NCBI GenBank assembly: GCA_030673265.1
Contig: DAOVJK010000101.1
Span: forward strand, 1 to 9,363
Direction: 5' to 3'
Origin: Pseudomonadota bacterium
GTDB lineage: Bacteria; Desulfobacterota; Desulfobulbia; Desulfobulbales; JAGXFP01
Length of the DNA stretch: 9,363 nucleotides
Below, in pieces: positions 1 through 5,287 of this stretch (its first letter is position 1; each line of letters begins with the position of its first letter). A model generated the notes under the pieces. The model ran no database searches and was not told where the DNA came from. It was given only the letters and a program-made list of their open reading frames with translations. The position numbers were made by a program, and so were the translations under genes.

Positions 1-236
1 ACTATTGCCTCGGTGATTGCCAGATGACCAATCAAATCATCAGCGCCATCCAGAAGACCGGACAGGTTCGCTGGGTAACGGCAAAAGGAACCATCAGTTC
101 AAAGCCGATGCCACGCCTCAAGACCGTTGCCGAAGTTATCAAAGATCCCGAACCCGATCAGTCCTGGATGGATAAACCAATGGTGAGAAGCAGGTTTTAT
201 AAATGGATTGAGGATGCTGGAGAGTTGGAAGTATGA
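1..236 (+). CDS. C-terminal fragment of an unrecognised protein (5' end outside window)
   Basis: The reading frame is open from the left edge (first full codon at base 3) to the TGA at 234-236, giving about 77 codons. An ATG at 24 exists, but no Shine-Dalgarno sequence precedes it and the frame continues upstream without a stop, so I read this as the tail of a longer gene rather than a 70-residue protein. The visible part is soluble-looking, with no membrane segment or signal peptide. It has a basic middle (VRWVTAKGTISSKPMPRLK) and an acidic C-terminal end containing RSRFYKWIEDAGELEV. I do not recognise a family and assign no function. A small palindrome starts 10 bases after the stop, without a T-tract. 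The next gene lies 150 bp downstream on the same strand, so co-transcription is possible but not shown. Confidence 0.55.
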   Translation, partial: YCLGDCQMTNQIISAIQKTGQVRWVTAKGTISSKPMPRLKTVAEVIKDPEPDQSWMDKPMVRSRFYKWIEDAGELEV

Positions 237-245
237 GTAGGTGTG

Positions 246-260
246 AGCGAGGAACTCGCT
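246..260. repeat. Perfect palindrome AGCGAG-GAA-CTCGCT
   Basis: Two perfect 6-bp arms (246-251 and 255-260) are separated by GAA. It lies just after the stop of the left-edge gene and about 127 bp before the RDD gene start. No T-tract follows on either strand, so it is not a convincing Rho-independent terminator. Arms of the same sequence occur in the palindrome at 5226-5244, upstream of the 845-residue protein gene, so an operator half-site or a repeated element is possible. A further CTCGCT at 291-296 could pair with the left arm instead. Confidence 0.5.
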
Positions 261-289
261 AAAAGCCAAAAGCGGGCTTGCCCCCTCGC
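261..289 (+). repeat. 29-bp intergenic repeat, copy A
   Basis: This 29-bp segment, beginning AAAAGCC and ending CCCCCTCGC, recurs at 2127-2155 with 27 of 29 identities. Both copies lie in gaps immediately upstream of plus-strand membrane-protein genes. In this copy AAGCC (263-267) can pair with GGCTT (275-279); in copy B one of those pairs is lost. The copies read the same way relative to the downstream genes. Its nature (regulatory leader element, REP-like intergenic repeat or remnant) is not determined by this window. Confidence 0.75.
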
Positions 290-386
290 GCTCGCTTAGT
301 TTTGCAGAATCAGGGAAAAAGAAAGAATCAAAAACAGAGTCTTCAGCCCTTTTAAAGTCTGTGTAATAACAGGGAAAAGGTATGGT

Positions 387-2069
387 ATGAGCGGCCAGAT
401 TAAAAACAATCCTCAGGATAAGGCGGGAGACGAAAACTATTATTCTGCAGCAGACAAGAAACGATACACCAACTATGTAGGAATCTTCTGCATCGGTTTT
501 TTTCTGGCCCAATTCATTATTCCAATGCTGGTGATGATGAGTTTCATGCCATCAATGATGTCGGGGATGATGCGTAATATTCAACCCCAGGGCGGTGCAT
601 CCTGGCAAAACCGCATCTGGTACCTGGAAAAAGGCCCCGTCAATGAAGGCCGGGATTTTTTCAAAAATGGCCCCGGTCCTTTCACGCAGACCCTCAAATA
701 CCTCGATCACACCAGCCAGGCAGATCCAACCCCGGTTGACTTCGGCGCCTTGGACTTGGAAAGCCCTTTTCTTTTGGGTAATTCTGACCGACTGTGGATC
801 ATATCTTCCTCTTATATTGGCTTTATAGATGAATCTGGCCGAGTGACTCTGGCTGATGATTTCGTCCTTGGCAACATTTCCCATCCTTTCATCTTCGAAA
901 ACAAGCCCGCAGTTATAGAGGAGCACCCTGCTGGATACAGCCTGATGGTTTTTCAAGATAGCGCTTGGCAAGATATCGCCTCCTTTAAACAGGATAAGGG
1001 TGATAACTCCTGCTGCTTCCTCGCCAATTTGCGAATGGTCAGCAATGATGATCGCCCCTTATTATTCCTCCGCCAAGGTGGAGCCCTTTTTTACCGGGAT
1101 AGTCTGCCTGATGATAGCGAAACCGGTCGTGGGAACTGGCAGACTGTTGCCAATATCGGTAGCAACTGGGATGCGGTGATGCTAAATGGTATCCCTGCAG
1201 TCTTCTATCAGGAAAAGCAGCAGGATATGTCCAGTTCAAAAATAGTCGGACTACAGTTAGTAGATGGTAATTGGCAGGAGTTTTTCAGTCATCCGGTCGG
1301 CTTGATTACCGATTTTGGCGTATATCCCTTCAGTGATGGTTCCTTTGCCCTGCTGCGTAGCGGGTTTCCCGGTTCTTTAAGTGTTATTAGCGTCGATACC
1401 GATAGCCGGATATCTGAATTCAATTTGGGAACTGGATCATTTTTCCCCAAAGACATGATGTTGGCGATGATGACTCCGCAGCTGGCGATGATGCTATTGT
1501 CTTTTACTTTGGCCCTGATCTTTACCTCCCTGATGAGCAAGTACCGGGTGAGGACTTTTCAGTTCGGAGCTATGGTTATCCCCTATGCTTCCCTGGCCAA
1601 GCGTGCTATTGCCCAAGTAGTAGATGCGCTGATTATGGGGAGCCCGCTACTTTTAGGCTGGTTGTCGCTCATGGATTCCTTCTCAGACAGTGATATGTTT
1701 CCGGGGGCGGTATTTTCAGGTTTTTCGTCCGGCATAGGTCTGATGATGATCGGATTTATCTGGGTTCTAACTTGTCTCTTTTTATTTAGTTTTATGGAAG
1801 GGATGTGGGGAACCAGCCCCGGCAAATGGCTGGTCGGAATCAGGGTTATGGGCACCGACCTTTCTCCCTGCGGTTTTGGTCGAGCAATTATCAGAAATCT
1901 CTTGAAATTTGTGGACGGGTTTTTCAATTTTATCGTCGGCATAATGATTGTCGCCTTGAGCGAAAACTGGCAGAGGATTGGTGATATGGCAGCCAGAACG
2001 GTGGTAGTAGATATCAAGCAGGCTGGGAAAAGCGAGCTGCCGGAACTGCCGGTGGTTGAAGCAGAATAA
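387..2069 (+). CDS. RDD-family membrane protein with large extracytoplasmic insert
   Basis: The start is ATG 387, with AAAGG about 6 nt upstream; the product has 560 residues. TM1 spans about 31-52, an extracytoplasmic region about 65-350, TM2 about 357-383, and a C-terminal RDD domain about 400-545. RDD features visible are KRAIAQVVDALI (405-416) with Arg406 and Asp413, GTSPGKWLVGIRV (475-487), the RAIIRN segment (499-504) and the closing QRIGDMAARTVVV (529-541). RDD domains are usually 130-170 residues and stand alone or near small modules, so about 290 residues between TM1 and TM2 is a marked addition. That region alternates short beta-strand-like and turn segments (for example DRLWIISSSYIGFIDESGRV), which suggests a beta-propeller or similar fold; this is inference. 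Methionines cluster at 47-62 and 357-369, and a CysCys pair sits at 209-210. The family is linked to transport in some members; no substrate can be inferred here. Confidence 0.9.
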   Translation: MSGQIKNNPQDKAGDENYYSAADKKRYTNYVGIFCIGFFLAQFIIPMLVMMSFMPSMMSGMMRNIQPQGGASWQNRIWYLEKGPVNEGRDFFKNGPGPFTQTLKYLDHTSQADPTPVDFGALDLESPFLLGNSDRLWIISSSYIGFIDESGRVTLADDFVLGNISHPFIFENKPAVIEEHPAGYSLMVFQDSAWQDIASFKQDKGDNSCCFLANLRMVSNDDRPLLFLRQGGALFYRDSLPDDSETGRGNWQTVANIGSNWDAVMLNGIPAVFYQEKQQDMSSSKIVGLQLVDGNWQEFFSHPVGLITDFGVYPFSDGSFALLRSGFPGSLSVISVDTDSRISEFNLGTGSFFPKDMMLAMMTPQLAMMLLSFTLALIFTSLMSKYRVRTFQFGAMVIPYASLAKRAIAQVVDALIMGSPLLLGWLSLMDSFSDSDMFPGAVFSGFSSGIGLMMIGFIWVLTCLFLFSFMEGMWGTSPGKWLVGIRVMGTDLSPCGFGRAIIRNLLKFVDGFFNFIVGIMIVALSENWQRIGDMAARTVVVDIKQAGKSELPELPVVEAE

Positions 2070-2126
2070 GAGGTGGCCAGCACTATTATTTAAAAGCAGC
2101 TGGGGGAAATATGCTTGAAACTTGTC

Positions 2127-2155
2127 AAAAGCCAAGAGCGGACTTGCCCCCTCGC
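2127..2155 (+). repeat. 29-bp intergenic repeat, copy B
   Basis: This is the second copy of the repeat at 261-289, differing at two positions (A to G and G to A). It lies 58 bp after the RDD gene stop and its last base is 41 bp before the ATG of the next gene. Upstream of the core the similarity continues weakly for about 8 bases (AACTTGTC here against AACTCGCT in copy A). Downstream there is no clear similarity, so the conserved unit is about 29 bp. Confidence 0.75.
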
Positions 2156-2195
2156 CAATATAGTCAGTCGTATAAAAAAATGAGGTAGGGGAATC

Positions 2196-3770
2196 ATGGC
2201 AACGGAGAAGAAAATCAGGCAGTCAGTATTTGCCCCGGTGATCGCATCGTTATTTACCGGTATTGGCGGCCACTATCTGAATCGCCGCTGGGATAAGGCC
2301 ATCCTCTTCCTGTGCCTTTTTGTTCTATATTTGGCAGCCATCTACGCCGTATTCATCTTCATGATCTGGACTCTCAAGTCGACCCCGAGCGGGACAATGC
2401 CGGAATTCAACGAGATCACACAGTTGTTATCCAAAGCGATTTCTCTGGGAATTTTTGCAATATGGCTGACCAGCCTCATCATTACGGTCCGGGACCGCAA
2501 AAACAATATCGAACCCAGTATCACCGGCTGGACAAAATCAGGAATTGCCGGTGCCCTCATCACTTCATTTCTGTCTTTCCTTTTTCTTGCCAGCGGGGTC
2601 AATGCCACCTTTTCGCTCTACAGCGAACGGCCAGGTTATAGGGATACAGGGTCTTACGAGACGGAGTCCCCCGGTTTTTCCTCTCACAACTTTTATGAAT
2701 ATTTATATTTTGGCGGCAGTCCATCCAACTCCCGCAACCTACCTGCTCCGCCCACCGGGGAAGGTAAGCTGAAAGGTCGGATTTTGTTCCAGGACCAACC
2801 GGCTGCGGGTGTTTCTCTGGCTATGGTTCTCAACTCTAAATACAGAGCAAAGGATATAATCACTGACGCGGAGGGAATTTTTACCGTCTCCTTGCCGCCC
2901 GGCCCCTGGATCATAAATGCCGTGCAGACCGAAAGCTGGGCAAATCAGCCGGAGGAGGGCAGTTTTTCAATGTATTCCGGCCGGGAAGAAAAGCTAAGCG
3001 GCAACGAATATAGCCGGCACGACTATTTCAAGAAGAACGGCTACCCGGTAAATATAACCCCGGACCCTGAAATTTTTCACCTCGAGGCTACGATAAGCAA
3101 GGACATTCAATTAATCTGGCCAAACCCCAAAGCCGAGGGCATCAAGGCAACAGTTAGCGACACTATAATGTGGGAAGAATACCCCGGGGCGAACCGGTAT
3201 TATGTCGAGATAAAAAAAATGCGGAGAGAGGGGACTACTACGCATTACGAAGAAGTGACCTCAAGAATTTTGCACAACGAAACCTCTATTCCCCTTGCCA
3301 GTCTGAAGTATAAAAAAACAGCTGGAAAAGAACCAACCGAATATTCCGCGAAAATATATGCCTTTTCTGAAGACGGAACACTCATAGCTGAATTCTCGGA
3401 TAGCTTCCAGGGCGGCACCTTCCTGTTGTCTGATGGGAACATTCTTATAGAGGATAGGCTGGATGACCTTTTTGACCTGTCATCGATTGAAGACCCAGAA
3501 GAATTTGAGAAAAAGGTCGAGGCAATCTCGCTTAACAAAAGCCGGGCCACCGCCGTTTTGACCCTGATTGACGACAACCTTCTTTTCGAAGCCGAAACTT
3601 TACTGGAACTTATTGACTCTGAATACTCCCAGGGCAAGAAAGAAGCCCTCTCCGGTTATATTATGGCCCTGCAAGGCGAGTGCAACAAAGCCAACCAGAT
3701 GTTTGACAAGGCTCAATCGATAAACCCGGATGTATGTATCCCGGATACATACAAAGCAAAATGTGGGTAG
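2196..3770 (+). CDS. Membrane-anchored protein with carboxypeptidase-regulatory-like, Fn3-like and TPR-like regions
   Basis: The start is ATG 2196, preceded by GAGG and AGGGGA 4-14 nt upstream; the product has 524 residues. The N-terminus, FAPVIASLFTGIGGHYLNRR (12-31), resembles the Gly-rich, Tyr-ending opening of small TM2/DUF5683-type membrane modules. TM helices fall at about 36-58, 81-98 and 117-135. Residues about 190-246 (GKLKGRILF, then PAAGVSLAM, TDAEGIFTVSLPPGPW) match the pattern of a carboxypeptidase regulatory-like beta-sandwich. Residues about 312-405 (TIMWEEYPGANRYYVEIKK, then YSAKIYAFSEDG) look Fn3-like. Residues about 420-520 are helical, and ALSGYIMALQGECNKANQMF onward to INPD resembles one TPR unit. 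No catalytic motif is visible. With three TM helices the beta-sandwich part would be on the side opposite the N-terminus, probably the periplasm. It lies 126 bp after the RDD gene on the same strand. Function is unknown; a scaffold or binding role is inference. Confidence 0.88.
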   Translation: MATEKKIRQSVFAPVIASLFTGIGGHYLNRRWDKAILFLCLFVLYLAAIYAVFIFMIWTLKSTPSGTMPEFNEITQLLSKAISLGIFAIWLTSLIITVRDRKNNIEPSITGWTKSGIAGALITSFLSFLFLASGVNATFSLYSERPGYRDTGSYETESPGFSSHNFYEYLYFGGSPSNSRNLPAPPTGEGKLKGRILFQDQPAAGVSLAMVLNSKYRAKDIITDAEGIFTVSLPPGPWIINAVQTESWANQPEEGSFSMYSGREEKLSGNEYSRHDYFKKNGYPVNITPDPEIFHLEATISKDIQLIWPNPKAEGIKATVSDTIMWEEYPGANRYYVEIKKMRREGTTTHYEEVTSRILHNETSIPLASLKYKKTAGKEPTEYSAKIYAFSEDGTLIAEFSDSFQGGTFLLSDGNILIEDRLDDLFDLSSIEDPEEFEKKVEAISLNKSRATAVLTLIDDNLLFEAETLLELIDSEYSQGKKEALSGYIMALQGECNKANQMFDKAQSINPDVCIPDTYKAKCG

Positions 3771-3838
3771 ATACTGTTTACAGGATAAAATTAATAAATC
3801 GGGAGGTTCTTAAATAAATTACATGTAAAGCCCGGAAT

Positions 3839-3871
3839 AGGGTCTGCCGTTGCCAGAGGAGAGACCCTGGC
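3839..3871. repeat. Two mutually exclusive hairpins
   Basis: AGGGTCT (3839-3845) can pair perfectly with AGACCCT (3862-3868). Alternatively GCCAG (3852-3856) can pair with CTGGC (3867-3871), which uses bases of the first stem, so only one can form at a time. It lies about 70 bp after the stop of the 524-residue protein gene. No T-tract follows. The role is unknown; it could be a 3'-end RNA structure or chance. Confidence 0.4.
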
Positions 3872-3902
3872 TAAGTCCAACAAATTCAGGATAACGGATT
3901 GA

Positions 3903-3944
3903 GTTAGTTAGTTTCTTAGGCGCGCTCCGCAATACTAACCTAAC
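3903..3944. repeat. Imperfect inverted repeat, 10-bp arms
   Basis: GTTAGTTAGT (3903-3912) pairs with ACTAACCTAAC (3934-3944) with a single bulged C, around a 21-base GC-rich loop. It abuts the REP-like cluster that follows and may belong to the same degraded intergenic element. Confidence 0.45.
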
Positions 3945-3954
3945 CGAAGTGAAA

Positions 3955-4038
3955 CAGGGGTCGCACTCGAACACTGTTGTTGAATAATGCAATAACGCAA
4001 GCCTGACCCCGCCATGACCCCGCCACTGACCCCGCCAC
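3955..4038. repeat. REP-like element with tandem GACCCCGCC repeats
   Basis: GGGGTC (3957-3962) and GACCCC (4005-4010) are inverted ends about 42 bp apart. The right end is followed by a 12-bp tandem repeat: TGACCCCGCCA (4004-4014) and TGACCCCGCCAC twice (4015-4026, 4027-4038). GGGGTCAG-type intergenic sequences with GCAATAACGCAAG next to them are of the style associated with REP-associated tyrosine transposases (RAYT) in several proteobacteria. That link is from memory of the family and unverified; no transposase gene is present in this window. Confidence 0.5.
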
Positions 4039-4179
4039 AGGCCGTATTAAGGATGACTTTCAGAGACGTAACAGGGCTCCATTTAATTGCGGTCCGCAAA
4101 ATGAAGGGGCCTGGGGCTGCCCATTATAGCAAGCCGCCGGAAAGTAGATTTGAGGCGCCAATTTTCCATAGGTGGCTGG

Positions 4180-4785
4180 CTACATTACGATATTAAAGTA
4201 AATATAATAAAAGCCGTATAGGGCTAGTTGGACGGGAGAAGTAACGATATCAAACGCGAGACTGAATGGGTAAAGCAGGTAAGTTGCGCTCTTTTTCCTT
4301 ACTATCTCGACCGGGATTTTCGCTTTAATCACACTCTTATTTTCATCTGCAGGCACCAGATATAGTTCTCCGAGCCGGAGATATGTCTTCATTGTCCAGG
4401 GCGTCGAGGGATCCAGGTCATTTCTTAGATTATAACGACTGGCAATCGCTTGAATCGGAATGCGGACATAATCTACCTCCTCGTTGCCTGGGCATGTGGT
4501 CCTGAGATCTTCGCTCAGAACAAAGGATCTCCCTTTCCTTTTTTGCCTTAATGGCTCTCCAGCATCTAATTCTAAACATTCGCGTTTTTCTTCATTGCCA
4601 TCATCGTAAATAACAGCCAGATCAATAATGATCCTATCGCCCTTTGCATCAAAATAAACGTTTGTAACCTGTTGAATGCTATAAAGCTGACGATAATGAC
4701 CCCCTTGCGGCATTTTCGAAACCTGCTTGGTCGCACAACCGGAAAACAGCAACGCCGTCACGACAACGTAAATCAAATTTTTCAT
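4180..4785 (-). CDS. Small lipoprotein, function unknown
   Basis: The start is ATG at 4785 (minus strand), with a weak purine-rich GAAGAG upstream; the product has 201 residues and ends with TAG. The N-terminus has a short hydrophobic stretch and a lipobox-like FSGC with Cys17, so lipid attachment after signal peptidase II cleavage is likely; Phe at -3 is less usual than Leu. The mature part has beta-strand-like segments (RIIIDLAVIYDDG, DYVRIPIQAIA, TYLRLGELYLVPAD). Cys69 and Cys98 could form a disulfide. The last 30 residues are hydrophobic, with PFSLAFDIVTSPVQL. This resembles the C-terminal Pro-x-x-x-x-x-Asp-x-x-x-x-Pro motif seen in YceK-type small lipoproteins, which I offer only as similarity of pattern. 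It is divergent from the 845-residue protein gene and converges with the 524-residue one, so it is probably transcribed alone. Confidence 0.8.
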   Translation of the reverse strand: MKNLIYVVVTALLFSGCATKQVSKMPQGGHYRQLYSIQQVTNVYFDAKGDRIIIDLAVIYDDGNEEKRECLELDAGEPLRQKRKGRSFVLSEDLRTTCPGNEEVDYVRIPIQAIASRYNLRNDLDPSTPWTMKTYLRLGELYLVPADENKSVIKAKIPVEIVRKKSATYLLYPFSLAFDIVTSPVQLALYGFYYIYFNIVM

Positions 4786-5166
4786 ATCAACTCTTCGTCC
4801 TGATTGTTAGTTACTGGATCCCGTTCGTCTTTCGGAGCTGTAAAAATACGAGCAGACCCTGACAATCTACCTGGGGTAAAAATTAATCTTCAATCAATAG
4901 CTCTATCAACCATAACAATCTAAACCGGCGAAGACTACAAATAAGCGGTTATTTACCCTTTTCTCTCTCTTTGGCCTTTTGTTGTTGTTGAGACTGTCTT
5001 TTTTTGGGATAAGTTTTCTTTGAGAGATATTCTGGTTGGCAAAGCAGCCCGTGTTGCCATGTGCAATTTGAATTTCCCCCCTCCCTCCTTATTGCTTCCT
5101 TACCAACTAACTGTTGTTTGAATGTGAAAATCGCGTTCAACGTATAGTTTTATGACCACCACCCAT

Positions 5167-5195
5167 TTGTCCTTTTATCAGGCCCTATATATATG
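5167..5195 (+). promoter_or_regulatory. Candidate sigma70-type promoter
   Basis: TTGTCC (5167-5172) and TATATG (5190-5195) are separated by 17 bp, each with 4 of 6 matches to the sigma70 consensus. A transcript from here would carry a leader of about 85 nt that includes the palindrome at 5226-5244. Matches of this quality occur by chance, so this is tentative. Confidence 0.35.
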
Positions 5196-5225
5196 TTAAG
5201 GTCTAGCTGGTTAAGTCATAGGTCC

Positions 5226-5244
5226 AGCGAGATGCCATCTCGCT
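5226..5244. promoter_or_regulatory. 19-bp palindrome, candidate operator
   Basis: AGCGAGAT (5226-5233) and ATCTCGCT (5237-5244) are perfect 8-bp arms around GCC. The palindrome overlaps the possible -35 (5232-5237) of the promoter at 5256-5261, the usual position for a repressor site; it could equally form an RNA hairpin in a longer leader. The arms share AGCGAG/CTCGCT with the palindrome at 246-260. Confidence 0.5.
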
Positions 5245-5261
5245 TATCTTGTAAGTATAAT
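5232..5261 (+). promoter_or_regulatory. Candidate start-proximal promoter with consensus -10
   Basis: TATAAT at 5256-5261 is a perfect -10 hexamer. The best -35, ATGCCA (5232-5237, 4 of 6), is 18 bp away and lies inside the palindrome. Transcription would begin near 5268, leaving a leader of about 20 nt that still contains the ribosome binding site. Confidence 0.4.
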
Positions 5262-5277
5262 TAAAGTTCGTGACCCC

Positions 5278-5283
5278 GGAGGG
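5278..5283 (+). promoter_or_regulatory. Ribosome binding site deciding the start
   Basis: GGAGGG lies 4 nt before ATG 5288. The in-frame GTG at 5270 has no purine-rich site in front of it, so ATG 5288 is preferred, giving 845 rather than 851 residues. Confidence 0.75.
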
Positions 5284-5287
5284 TACG

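Larger units (their letters stand above)
3771..4179. other. Gene-free stretch rich in inverted repeats
   Basis: No convincing gene was found here. It holds a 7-bp hairpin at 3839-3868, a 10-bp imperfect inverted repeat at 3903-3944 and the REP-like GGGGTC/GACCCC cluster at 3955-4038. None is followed by a T-tract, so no Rho-independent terminator is evident for the upstream gene or for the minus-strand lipoprotein gene that ends at 4180. The 60-codon open frame at 4014-4196 is made partly of the tandem GACCCCGCC repeat and is not accepted as a gene. Confidence 0.6.
4786..5287. other. Divergent intergenic region
   Basis: This lies between the minus-strand lipoprotein gene and the plus-strand 845-residue protein gene. 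The left part is AT-rich with pyrimidine tracts at about 4955-5025 and 5076-5099; I see no convincing gene there. Short minus-strand frames at 4949-5140 (TTG start) and 4953-5060 (ATG, 35 codons) are not supported by a well-placed ribosome binding site. The right part (5165-5287) carries promoter-like hexamers, short direct repeats and a palindrome, described separately. Confidence 0.55.

Noticed and set aside
24..236. ATG 24 as the true start of a 70-residue protein
   Set aside because: The frame is open to the window edge and no ribosome binding site precedes this ATG; a partial longer gene is more likely.
99..512. 137-residue minus-strand open frame
   Set aside because: It lies opposite the end of the left-edge gene, the intergenic repeat and the RDD gene start; no family resemblance and no support for a start.
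3839..3868. Rho-independent terminator for the 524-residue protein gene
   Set aside because: The stem is perfect but no T-tract follows on either strand.
4014..4196. 60-residue open frame on the plus strand
   Set aside because: Its first part is the tandem GACCCCGCC repeat, no ribosome binding site is present, and it overlaps the lipoprotein gene end.
4953..5060. 35-residue minus-strand open frame starting at ATG 5060
   Set aside because: A strong purine-rich stretch lies upstream but 16 or more bases away, too far for a normal start; basic, low-complexity product.
4949..5140. 63-residue minus-strand open frame with a Lys/Gln-rich end
   Set aside because: It begins with TTG without a Shine-Dalgarno sequence, and its composition follows the pyrimidine-rich DNA opposite; no recognisable domain.
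5270..5287. GTG 5270 as the start of the large membrane protein
   Set aside because: No ribosome binding site before it, while GGAGGG is well placed for ATG 5288.
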